A DNA stretch of 64,000 nucleotides, taken from the NCBI GenBank assembly GCA_037176845.1, contig JAYKXP010000065.1:124001-188000 (forward strand). Direction: 5' to 3'. Below, in pieces: positions 23,352 through 34,056 of this stretch; the stretch's first letter is position 1, and each line of letters starts with the position of its first letter. The position numbers were made by a program, and so were the translations under genes. The notes beneath the pieces were generated by a model. That model was not told the origin of the DNA. It did not search any database and saw only the letters and a program-made list of their open reading frames with translations. Origin of the DNA: Paramarasmius palmivorus (lineage: Eukaryota; Basidiomycota; Agaricomycetes; Agaricales; Marasmiaceae).

Positions 23352-24980
23352 CTATGAAGCAAAATTGATGTTCCCAGTTTCTATGAATTCCTGCTTGTAA
23401 CGCTGACCATTCACGGTACCCTGAACCTCCAGATGTGACGGACTACCAGTAGTATTTGCAGAGAAGAACGTGAAACCTGCAATTGCAGGGAAACGCTCAT
23501 CTGGGAGTAACTGAAGTGTCTCTCTTTTTGGCAAGAAGTCGATCGGCGAGGTTGCAGGCTCATAGGTCGTAATCGTCACTTGAGATGTCACGTCGCCTCG
23601 AACCTTTCATTGTTGAAGACCCTCAATTAGTACTTTGAATAGTGAATAAAATAGGATGTACGGGTAGACGCACCGCGACAACCAGGTTCATGAAATTGCT
23701 AAAGTCCTCGGCTTTGAAGAAGCGCTTGGATCGGTCCATATCCAACAACACCAAATCCTGCTCGATTTCATACCCTGATCCACCGTTATCAACAACTACC
23801 ACTTCTGAGCCATCTCCTTCGTCGATCTGGAACCAGAACTTTGATATAGAGCTCGTCATGTTGACCGGGGTTCTGAAAGAGTACTGTGTCGCCGATGTTA
23901 AACCTCGCAATTTCACCAAGTAGGTAAGGCTGCTGGGACGGCTTTCTATCGCGTCCGCAGAACAACTAGAGCCTGAGGACCAGGTGCCGCACACTGAACC
24001 CTGGCGGTCACCCCATAATAACGTGACTTTTCTTTGTGGGTTTGAGGAAAGGACCTGGTCGACTCGTCAATAGAGCACGCGAGAACAGCATATTGAAGGT
24101 CCGACTTACCCGTATGCTCGTAGTGAATGTGAAAGAGCCAGCATCATTGGGGTACAATCTAGTATCGCCAACTTTGTGTTCAATAGGCTCCACGATATCG
24201 GATAACTCGACACCACTGGGTACTGTGTTAATCATCTTTTCGAATAAGCTGCTACAGACTTGGCGGAAGTCTTCTGAGGATGCGATGCTGGTGACATCGT
24301 GATTAGGAACGGGAGGACTCGGAGTGTAACACGAGGACCACGAACCTTTGCATTGTGGCATTTCCATCACTGGAAAATATCCGCAAATCCGAATTTGTCG
24401 TCGAATTGGGGCCAATAACAAGAGGGTTATTAGTGGTACCGTCGAGGTATTCGGCCACACTGTTGATATTGAAAGTGCCAGTGAGTATGTATCGATAATC
24501 ACGGACACGTCTAGACTCACACTCTATTATCAAATCCAACAGTCGAGTCAAACGTCGTAAAATTAACCGAAGTATCATGGATAACTTCAGGAAAATCTTC
24601 ACGTCGAACACCTCCCAAGGTATGTCCACACGCAACGAGCCCAATCATCTCTGATTGTGTAAAACCTTGACGCCTGAAAGATTCCGTGTGCGATTCCAAG
24701 TCTTGCTGAGGTTCAGGAACCTGCTGCCAACGCGTCGATTCTTCCCGCTCTGAATGGGACTATAGGTCCTCCACATGCAGCTACACCGATTACTGTACCC
24801 ATCGCTATCAAATCTGCCACTGTTCTCAAACCGGGTCAGTGTAGACTACGAGATTGTGATTGTGATTGTGATTGTGACTCACGGCCGTTGGCAGGACTAG
24901 TGAAGAAGACAAAGTCAGTAGAAGCCGAAAACGTCGACGTGAAAGTGAGAAGACATAATGCATACCGGCTATTGATTTGA
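23352..24980 (-). pseudogene. Class II-like fungal heme peroxidase, broken
   Basis: Family peroxidases are secreted heme enzymes that use hydrogen peroxide. The proximal-His block is clear (GLVACGHTLGGVRREDFPEV at about 24640-24590), as are an upstream exon with AACGGPIVPFRAGRIDA and a downstream block around DGTTNNPLVIGPNSTTNSD. Further exons continue to a stop at 23352 (ends GNINFAS). Between RIDALAAG and VPEPQQDLE, near 24722, the frame shifts and no intron can explain it. Upstream, where the distal Arg and His of the active site should be, I find only degenerate sequence and could not locate the usual distal motif or a start codon. The likely reading is a pseudogene; an assembly error at one site would not explain the missing N terminus. 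Confidence 0.65.
24853..24876 (+). repeat. Hexanucleotide microsatellite (attgtg)4
   Basis: Four perfect units lie inside an intron of the peroxidase remnant. Confidence 0.9.
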
Positions 24981-25279
24981 GCCTCGAGTGTTTAACGTTT
25001 AACAGAGTTGGTAAAGTCGATAGGCCGCGTTGTGCATGGGTAGTAACCGAGAAAATTTTGAGCAAATATCCTTGAGAATTTAGAAACACGTACATCTCTG
25101 CCCCGCCCCATCTTTCTGTACCGAAAACGCTCTTCGTGCTTAGCGGGGGTTGAGGGAACGGTGTACGAATTGGGGGAGACTAGGGAATGCTTCAAAGCTT
25201 CAGGAATACCGTGAGATCCATGTTTCAAGCGCGTCCCACTGGCACTGCCACACTTCCTCTCAACTCTCAATTGTCATTG

Positions 25280-25765
25280 CTCTACTACGGCTTCCGAATC
25301 CAGGTCCTGGTCGAGGCTGAGGAACGAGGAACCTGGAAGGCCGACGGAAGGGAAGGAGGGGGAGCGCGGCTCGACACATTCAGGGCAGACGCAGAGAACG
25401 AGAAAGGAGATGATCGTGCAAATCAATTGTCGGGAACGATACATAGAGGAGATGAACGTTCGATCAATTGTCGCGATCAGTGTCGGGCTTCTTCCATCGT
25501 TCCAACCCATCAAGCTCAAGTTTTGAGGTGAGCCCTTTTTTTGTTCTCGCACCCCAAAGCCTGAACTAGGAATCGGTGTCCTTTCTTTCGTCATTTCGTG
25601 AATCATACATCGTACACACGTTCCTTATCATTGACAAGAAACCCCAAGACAAGAAACCCAAAAGCGGCGACGTATAGTCCGAATGCGGAACCGGAAGGAA
25701 GTACTTCTTCCAACCCATCGAGACGACGGCGTAGCGCGTATCCACCAATCGATATCAATATGTGC
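25280..25765 (-). repeat. Dispersed inverted repeat, copy 1
   Basis: The minus strand here resembles the plus strand of 31825-32235, in the same order of blocks: gattggtggatacgc, gatgggttggaagaagt, cattcggactata, gggtttcttg, gctcacctcaaaactt, ccttccgtcggcct. One frame of this copy reads LDGLEEVLPSGSAFGLY followed by a hydrophobic stretch, so the source may be a membrane-protein gene. Both copies look decayed. Confidence 0.65.
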
Positions 25766-26283
25766 TTCTTTGCGCACCCCAAAAATAACTAGACCTCAGA
25801 GCAAGATAAGTACGGTAGTCGTTACGCCAACAGAAGATAGAAGAGTCGGAGGCTGTTTAAAATCCAAGTATGTACGTGTTTTTCCATTTTTCTATCTATT
25901 ATCACACAAAGCTGTAGATTCATGTTGAGAACTATTAAAAGAGGAGTTGGAATAAGCTTTACGGTTTCCCATTCCAACGCTAGGAACCGAAAGCCGAATC
26001 CGACAGCTTCGGTTCGAATTCTTCATTGATAAGGATTCTGGGATTCAGAGGTGCGATGATGATGGCAGTGACGCCCTACATTCCTGTGGCTTGCTTCTCT
26101 TCCGAGGTTAAAACTCTGTAAGGCTGCGAGATTCCGATAAGCAGCCATACGAATGAAAAGTTTGTTAGTGAGATAAGAACGACCTTTGGCTTGACATGTA
26201 ACAGAAGCCAGGGACGGGGAGATGAGAAATCCAAGACAATGTACATATTTAAATCCCCTGTATCCTGTAATCGGTATCCCAAG

Positions 26284-27710
26284 ATGATATCCTCCGAAGA
26301 CGACGAACCCAAACCGTACGTCCGGCGACGTTCCAAAACCACCTCCACCAGAACACAATCACAATCAGCAGTGGTGACGGTAACCGCAAAAAAGCGATCA
26401 AAGTCATCGCCTACACTCAACATCAATCTTTGTTCAAAACGTCCTCCTCCCTACTCGACTTCAGCTTCTACATCGCCTCTCACGCCCCTTACGCCCTATT
26501 CACCTCTAACACCCCTCGCGCCGATTAGCATCTTACCAATCTCAATGCCCTTATCCACGCCAATGACACGAGACGACTCTGAAGACGACGACGACGTACT
26601 CTGGCACGCAAAACGGTCAAACAGTACTGGCTCCTTTCATCACAACCATACCGTCAATGGGAGTCCACCTCAATACCAATACACACCGACACATAAATCT
26701 GCCTCAAACTCCAGCCTACGTGCCCGTATTTTCAGTTTCGCCGCAGGCAAATCCACAAGGGAGAAGGAGCGGTTGATATGTACAAAGCCTGGAGAGAAAG
26801 GTGCTGGGGAGACTGAGACGGAAGTCGACGAGCCGGTGAGCTGCCTCTTCTCTTCTTACTCTACTACTACTGACATGAACAGCCCAAACACCTCCCAACC
26901 GCACGTTCCACCGCCTCCCTTTTAACCTCCACACCTCACCACCACCAACGCAAACTCGAAGAAAAGCCGCTCCGGTTCCTATACCAGTGTTTTCGGTTAT
27001 TAGCTGTCGTACCGGCGTTTATTGGTGTTTTGTGGTGTGTTTTGTGTATTATCCACTACGACGACGACGCCGAGGACGTGGGGAGTAGGAAACCAGATAG
27101 AGTAGATTATGTCGTTTCTATACTTTGGGTGCGTGCCTTCTTCCTTCTTCCTTCACCTTCTTCCCTTACACCCTTGCCCCTTCTTCACCCCCATACCCGC
27201 ACAAAAACACAAAAGCACAACTAACACACACGCCCACAGGCCCTCCTAACAGCACACCAATGCCACTCTCTAACATCCGGCCTCCTCACCCGTTGGCAAG
27301 TCTATTACCCGCCCCTTCCAACCTTAATCCGTCTATTGGGGTTGCAAGCGATATGTTGGCCAGCAACGCAGATAACGATGACAGTCGTGGATGTGGTGAA
27401 GAGACCGGTGGTTGCGTGGGCGGTTGTGGGGACGTCGACGTGTTGTTCGAGGGCGGTGCAGATTTGGGTTACGAGTAATTTGTGGTGGGATCAGAGTAGT
27501 GCTAGTCATGGGGGTGGTGCTTTGAACTCGGAAGATAGGGAGAAAGAAGCGCGGGGGGATGGGAAGGGCAGGTGGAGAGGCGGCAGATGGGGTGGTAGGA
27601 GATGGGATTGGAACGAAGTGGTGTGGAAGTGTATACTACCACCTGCGGTGGTTTATTTTGTTATGGCTTGGGTTGGGGAGGTTAGAAGGGAGTGGACGAT
27701 GGGGTGTTGA
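26284..27710 (+). CDS. EOS1-like N-glycosylation / ER membrane protein
   Basis: EOS1-family proteins are ER membrane proteins linked in yeast to N-glycosylation and oxidative-stress tolerance. A three-exon model (26284-26835, 26883-27128, 27240-27710) gives 422 residues. Residues 1-184 are a disordered Ser/Thr/Pro-rich cytosolic-type region with many SPLTP-like units. Exon 2 holds the family start LRFLYQCFRLLAVVPAFIG with a first membrane span. Exon 3 holds the signature LTRWQVYYPPLPTLIRLLGL and QAICWPAT, two further hydrophobic spans and a Trp/Arg-rich loop, and ends WTMGC. The exons join in phase with canonical introns. ATG 26284 (MISSEDDEP) is chosen as the first in-frame Met with an acidic start; an upstream in-frame Met near 26240 cannot be excluded. 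The gene looks intact. Confidence 0.82.
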
Positions 27711-28127
27711 CTGTGTATTATTATTGCATTTTTGAAGGTACTTTATGGTATATTATGTATTGCGATCGTTACTGCTTTGACCTAGACTTTCTTATCGATG
27801 ACTTTGCTAGCTGTCGAGTCGAATGTTATCTACTTGGACCCAGTCTACGTCTTCTCACTATCCAATGACCAAATGAAGAATGAAGAAAAAAGGTCGTCCG
27901 TCAATTTATTTTACATCCACTAGCATGGTAATAAGACGGAGTGCTAATAGTAAAAGCCCTCAGGAACACTGGAGCAGCAGTTTGGTAAAGCAGAGAACTT
28001 AGAAGGCGGTACTGGTAGTATCGGCCTCGGATCCTTTTCACTGCTTCTGTGTTCATCGATTATCCGAGTCGGAAAGGCATTGGGTGGTCTCGCGGTCAAC
28101 CATCCAAAAAAAAGTAAAAAAACTCAA
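27711..28127. other. Intergenic
   Basis: This is the EOS1 3' flank. Nothing else is seen. Confidence 0.5.
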
Positions 28128-28679
28128 ATGCTCACTTTCCACCTGCACCACTGTTCAGATTCAAAACTTCAAGTTGGGTTGGTCGGAATAGGCAAAGGAT
28201 TCTGTGGCAGTGCTGACGCATTCTTGACGTCGAACCACCACGTTCTCGTCGACTCTTCTCCTAACATGCACATTTGCACAATACCGCTGACTCGGATTAT
28301 TCACTGGAAGCACGTCGTTTCGATAGTTCAAATCGATATCAACGGTTGCACGTTCTCCTATCAAATCCCCAGACCCCACCCTGTGAGGCGGAAAGGAACT
28401 TGGTACCAATTCCCTCCAACAATGACTCCCGTTGTACGAAAGGCCATCTCTACTAACCAGGAACCTACATTCTTCCCGACGTTAATGACGAATAGCCTGG
28501 GTCAGGGTATAGAGAATGGAAGGTTTGCTATTAGTATCCTCGAAATGCTAGCTTGGGGTTCGGACTCGGAGTTTGGGAATCAGGACCACCGTGACTTTGT
28601 CCAGAATTACTTACCGGGCCTGGAAGAAGAAAAACGTAGTATTTCGGGTTTCGAGGTATCACAAGATGCTATGTCATGA
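28128..28679 (+). CDS. Doubtful hypothetical ORF
   Basis: A single open frame from ATG 28128 gives 183 residues with no recognisable domain. The C-terminal half (after MTPVVRKAIS) has coding-like composition and ends EVSQDAMS at 28679, about 95 bp from the convergent stop of the amine oxidase. No introns, TATA box or family support was found, so it may be chance or the remnant of a gene. Confidence 0.25.
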   Translation: MLTFHLHHCSDSKLQVGLVGIGKGFCGSADAFLTSNHHVLVDSSPNMHICTIPLTRIIHWKHVVSIVQIDINGCTFSYQIPRPHPVRRKGTWYQFPPTMTPVVRKAISTNQEPTFFPTLMTNSLGQGIENGRFAISILEMLAWGSDSEFGNQDHRDFVQNYLPGLEEEKRSISGFEVSQDAMS

Positions 28680-28771
28680 ATCGTTATACACCGCTAGAAG
28701 CTAAAACAAACGCTTACAAGGAACAGGAATGAAGGGAACTAATTACACATTAAGTATCATCAGCAACCGCA

Positions 28772-30612
28772 TCAGTTCATTCCACCTAAAGCCACGACGG
28801 TTCCACAGAACATAAATGGGTCCACTGCACCGAGACGAGTAGGAAGCCTCTTAGCATCGGTATCGGTAAGGCCAAGTTCGACCTTGATAGACGAAACTTC
28901 ATACACAGGGTCGTTAGATATGATCTCGAAATCAACCTCCGGTGCACTCTCCTCTAGATCGACCGCTCCTATGAGCAGGGGCTTTACCTCGGGGCAGAGA
29001 GGTTCCAATTCCGGCTTTTCGAGCATGTCGCGTACTGTACAAAGCGCCGAGTCCAAAGCGCCCGAAATCCACATATGATGGTGCGAAAGGTGCTCGCCAG
29101 CGAAATAAACATTCCCTTCACGCTGGCGGGCTGGTTTGAACCGTTGTTGGAATTGGCCAGGGGAGAACATGGCGGTCCCAGTGGCAGAGGACGTTGCCCA
29201 CGTAACATCGGCTGATTCGATGAAAAGATCGTGGACATTGATTTTCTCGCCATACTGGGTAACCTTGCCGTCGTAAACGCGTAAACCTCCGCAAGACAAT
29301 GCAACGCCACGCGCTGGCGTTCGAACGGTGTGAGAGGAAGCCAAGTGGTAGCATCTTTCATCCTATGTGTTTTGGATATTAAAACTGGCATATCATTAAG
29401 CCGAAATCAAAAGTAACTCACCAGGCATAGACTATAAGCACTCCTGGACCGTCGGTTTCGATACCGTTTGAAGGAAAGACAATCCATCTGATTGGTAAAT
29501 CTGTCGTAGACTGTCCACCCATTGAGGGCCTATCCTCATTCTCCAGTTGCTCCCAGAACCTGGTCTTGAACCTCAAGCCCATCTTGTAAAACGGCTCAAA
29601 GCTCATGGATCGAATAGCCAGTTCTTTTGGTACATCCCATCGTGGCCGGTCCACGAGCATCCTGAGGGCAGCAGGAGGTATAGCAAGGATGACCTTGTCA
29701 AACTTGACGTTTACCTTGGCTTGGCGGCCGCAGGTACGAAGCTCAACTTGGCCACCTTCCACCTCCACTATACCCGTCACACGTGCCCCATAGGTGATGT
29801 TCTGGTGGCCCAACAGGAACGCCATAGCATCCGGTAAACGGCTCATGCCATGGTTGATCGTTTCCCATTTTTCCGTTCTAAAGTCCATGCTATGCATTAC
29901 CATCTCAGTGACAGATAACGCGAATTGACCCGTCTGACCGGTAACGGTCTCCACAAAGTCAATCACGTCGACAGGCCACGCCATCACATCAAGGAGGTAT
30001 TGACGAAAGGTGAAGTTGTCAAATTTCTGGACGATTTCTTGCCAGAACGCCTCCTCAAAGTCAGGCCCCTGTAGCTTTTCTAGGAATCCCACTCCGAGCC
30101 ATGGGGTATTCCTGGCCAGTTGATGCTTCCAGGAGTGATATCATTGATATTGAAACCCGGTCGATGTCCGTTAATGTAGATGTCATTGCCTTGATGATGT
30201 AGAGTGTATTTTATACGTTCTACCTTCCTGTCATCGTGGTTTCCAATCCGAGGGAAGGAATTCAGATAATTAATAAGCTGGAATGTGATTGTGTGGAATT
30301 TGGAATCAGGAATCCGCATTGCGCCAGCTTCGAAATATTGATTCGCCTGGGTTGAAAAATGGTGGGTGTAGATCCTGCCTCCTACTCTGTTTGTTCCTTC
30401 GAATACATGAACGCGATGATTTTCGCGCTGTAGTAGCAATGCAGCATACAGGCCAGCGGCACCGCCGCCTACAATAGCGACGTTTATGGATTTTTCTGCA
30501 GAAATTGGGACGGGTCTTCTTGGCCATTCATCTGCGTAACACACACTCGTATAAGCCCACTATTCGTGAGGTGAGACAGGCGATGTATTATTGACATACC
30601 TTCTGAGCTCAT
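28772..30612 (-). pseudogene. L-amino-acid-oxidase-like flavin amine oxidase with two frame breaks
   Basis: Enzymes of this group oxidise amino acids or amines with FAD, giving ammonia and hydrogen peroxide. ATG 30612 (MSSE) splices to DEWPRRPV and the Rossmann motif VAIVGGGAAGLYAALLL, then NRVGGRIYTHHF and GAMRIPD. The middle has a DIINFVETVTG-like region and AIPPAAL, and the C terminus has YFAGEHLSHHHMWISGALDSA, the second FAD-contact motif. Two breaks interrupt this: near 30100 the frame shifts between INWPGIP and LGVGFLEKL (an odd intron starting gtttca is the only alternative), and at 29272-29287 an 8-bp duplication (gtaaacgc next to gtaaac) shifts frame between CLAEVY and DGKVTQYGEK. 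The rest is well conserved, so inactivation would be recent, or these are assembly errors. Confidence 0.7.
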
Positions 30613-31454
30613 AGTGTACTGTTCTCGGCTGGACAGACGACGGACGGTTGGACACGATCGATGGCGACGAAATGGAAGTCCTGTATATTCAGATTAGCAT
30701 TTCTGTTACTGAGGCATCAAGGAGTGTGAATCGTACCGCAAGGTGTGTTGTAGAGACTGCTGGAATCAAGCACAGGCAGGCCCTCGTCTTATAGTGTTCT
30801 CGGAAAGGTCCGATCCTACAAATAAAACCACCTCCGGAATGAGCCATTTGTTATGGGGCTAAGGGCTTGTCGGTGGCATCTGTAAAATCAGGGTTCCAGG
30901 TTTCCAAGTAGGTGATGCAGGGAACCCTCGCCGGAGAAGCCTACGAACAGGCTAGTGAAAACAATTCAGATCCTAGCACAAGATCGCAGGATATTTAGTC
31001 ACCTGAAGAGAAATGTCAAGCCATGGGCCTTCCAGAGCACGAATGTATATACTTGAGAGCTCGAGAAGGCCCCCACTTCTGCTGTCCCGATCCTCAGGAG
31101 CAGATTAATATGGGATGTGAAGATGCCTAGGACCTGGCGCCATCTAGCTGACAGTTTCAGGGGCACCCTTTTCCATTATTATGGTCGTACTCACCATAAA
31201 CGGCCGGAAGATAACTTGACACTCTAAAATGGACCTGGTGTATACAATCGGCAGCTTCCTATCGATTGGTGCTATCTCCACACCGATCTCTTGCTCGCTG
31301 TAAGGTTCTGCCATAGTGTGTAAATATAAGCACCTTTGGGCCGCACAATACCATCCAACATCGCACACCGGGCGGTTTTACTTCCATGGACAGCATAAAA
31401 CGAAGTCCCGTCCACGGTAAATTTGAATCTCCCATAGGAAAAGGGTTGCACTAT

Positions 31455-31745
31455 AACGCGTATCCTATATCCAGTTAACTAAGAACGTCCAAGTTAGAAA
31501 ATATGTCCGTGACTCACGGAAGGTCGTCCGAGGTTGACACTTCTCGCTGTTGAAAGCAACTGGGGGTTCCTTCTTCACAATCATATGCCCTTGCAATTTC
31601 TTGTATCCTATATCTGGACAACTAAGCCCGTCTCAGTGGCTTCCTCTTTGGCAAGCACATCTGTGACTCACGGAAATCCGTTCAAAGTCAAGATCTTGCC
31701 GGCTTCCCTGCTCGCTGTCGAAACTTGCAGTTGATCCTGGGTTCA
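31455..31745 (+). repeat. Imperfect tandem duplication
   Basis: Two units share gtatcctatatc, aactaag, gtgactcacggaa and a cgctgt-gaaa block in the same order, offset by about 150 bp. The units are diverged. Confidence 0.5.
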
Positions 31746-31824
31746 CATCCTCGCGCTTTCGTAGTTCCTGTCTTTGGAGGAGTGAGGAACATTTGGAAAG
31801 CTCCATAGAGAGGGGACGAAAAAG

Positions 31825-32235
31825 GGCATTGATTGGTGGATACGCCGTCGCCGTCGTTGAAATATGACCTTCGTTCCGATCGAGTTTATCGCCTCCATGG
31901 GTTGGAAGAAGTTCTTCGTTCCGATTCCACATTCGGACTCTACATTGCCGCATTTGGTTTCTTGATAAAGAATGTGTGTACGACTGCAGCGGTACTATGT
32001 AAGAAAAACACTACAGGGCCTGAGTCCTGGCCTTGGGGTGCACCGTGACACTGACAAAAAAAGGCTCACCTCAAAACTTGTTGATGGGTTGGAAGAAGCC
32101 AACCGTGACGTCGTTCCGATGCGACAATTGATGGACCCTTCCGTCGGCCTCCCAGGCTTCTCGTTCTCCGCGAATGTCTCCGATCGACCTGTGCTCCATC
32201 CTTACTCCGAGAACGGCATCACAAAGGCGAATTCG
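31825..32235 (+). repeat. Dispersed inverted repeat, copy 2
   Basis: This copy matches the reverse complement of 25280-25765 in several ordered blocks. In one frame it reads GLEEVLRSDSTFGLYIAAFGF, close to the copy-1 peptide, so both derive from a coding ancestor. Confidence 0.65.
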
Positions 32236-34005
32236 AAGGTGCTACTGAAATTCCAAGAGGCGGAAAGAAGAGTTATGAACATTGAACCAGTGATGGCTTT
32301 TGACAAGAGTGGAGGTCTTGCGTACAAACAACAGTAGAAATCGAAGCAGTGGAGGAGAACGGCAAGTGAACACCACTTAGGCACTAGCTCAATGTGGGTC
32401 GGCGAAAACGCCGACTGGTACGAGTTCGGACGGAAAAAAAAATTTGAATGCAAGTTTAGATCGAGACAGCGACTCGGAAGACAGTACAAGAACAAACGGA
32501 ACAACAGGATGCTAATATCGGTCAAGGGTAGTACAAGACTAAGTAAGAGATATCGGGTTATTTATCATGGATAAAGGAAACCATCACCCCTAGGAACAGG
32601 GTCATAAGCGACGGCATACTCGTTGCTATTAAGAACACAAGTCTCCTTGGTCGCAACGGCAAGAACGAAAGCTTTACGAGCCTGCTCCCTGTTAGAATGG
32701 GACGTGTACTTATTCTCCGGAACATGTAGGACAAGACGCTTCACATTCTCCCTGAATAAACGTTACGAGTTCGGAATGTAAATGGAGAGCTCGTTCTTTA
32801 TGGTGGGATCCTCTGTCGTATCTATCGGACAAAATTTCCCACGCTTCGTCGCAGCCGTCCACGTCATCAACCACGTCGTTCCATCTCTTTCTTTCTGCAC
32901 TTTGTCGACGGTCGACATCTTCTAGGCCCCCGCTATTGGTATGCTGAAGTACCGTTTCTCCGGCGCTTCACCTTGCTCCTTCCTCAGGTCAGATTCTTCT
33001 CTTCAAATATCCGTATCTTGGCTGACCTTTTCGACAGGATACAGCTTCTCTGTTCGGAATCTATCAAGCATCCTCACACCCAAGTTACCCTCAAATAGCC
33101 CAAACGAAAACACGTTATCGGTCCCAGCGTTATTCTTTCCCGTTAAACCCGAACCTTGCCCCGTCACCAAGCAAAATGAAGACTAGTTCCTCTATATGAG
33201 CTCCGGTTTGGAAGGAGAAGCTTGGACATGCCGGAGTGACACATTCTTGAGGTCCTGTATCGGGAATGGGCTTGAACGAGCATCGGGATGTTTGACGGAG
33301 GCCTCTGTCTGGGTTGAGGTGCGTTGCTTGCTCTTTTCGTATATATATACCTTAACTAATGACCCGTGTTATTGAATGTAGCCCCTTGATATTGGACACC
33401 TTACCCTCGAACTTGAATGCTTCGCGAAGACCTCACAGCACCTTTCCTTACCTAGTGCCCGTAATCCAGTGCCGACTACCGTACGTTGTATGACCGCCGT
33501 GACTAGTGTCTGGTACGCATTCTGACCGTGTACAACAAACGTGTCGAAGATCTTGCAGTCCACCAAATGTTCAAGGACACTCCAAGGTGTTGATGCCTGA
33601 TGCTCGACGTATTTTACACTTCATATCTATGGGTAAGCGTCATGTCTACGAGTATATGAACTAGGTTGTCACTGATGTAACACGTTCACATTGGCTGCGT
33701 CATCTTGTAGTGGCAATCGATGAGCGCGCTGTCGCAGGTGTAATAACTGAGGATTTAGCTAGTAGTCATAACTTTTCACCTTCCTACCTTCCTTTGTAGT
33801 ACTCTCCCAAACTCAATCTATATTTCATGTTCTTTTATAATTCAATGAGAGTATACTGTCGATGGCTTAGGTAGAGCACAAGCCTTTGTTGATCATTGGC
33901 TATCAGTGTGTCGGCCTCTACAGGTGCCAGTGACTCGTTGAAAGCGTGACACGTGCTTGGTTCAGTTTCGGCTCCCCATCGGCTGCCACGTCGACAACAA
34001 CTGCT

Positions 34006-34023
34006 GTCGTCGTCGTCGTCGTT
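34006..34023 (+). repeat. (gtc)n microsatellite upstream of the Helitron ORF
   Basis: A short run of gtc triplets lies about 35 nt upstream of the proposed start codon, probably in the 5' leader. Confidence 0.8.
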
Positions 34024-34056
34024 CTTTCCTCTGCATCGACAGTCTCATAACAAACA

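Larger units (their letters stand above)
30613..33816. other. Gene-poor region with repeats
   Basis: No complete gene is supported. It holds a tandem imperfect duplication of about 120-140 bp (31455-31570 and 31603-31745), the second copy of the dispersed repeat (31825-32235) and short frames only. Some segments look like exon remnants with intact splice sites (for example minus strand around 31300-31170), but they do not assemble. Confidence 0.4.

Noticed and set aside
28161..28409. Minus-strand frame opposite the doubtful ORF at 28128
   Set aside because: It has no start, splice or family support; it is only the antisense of another weak frame.
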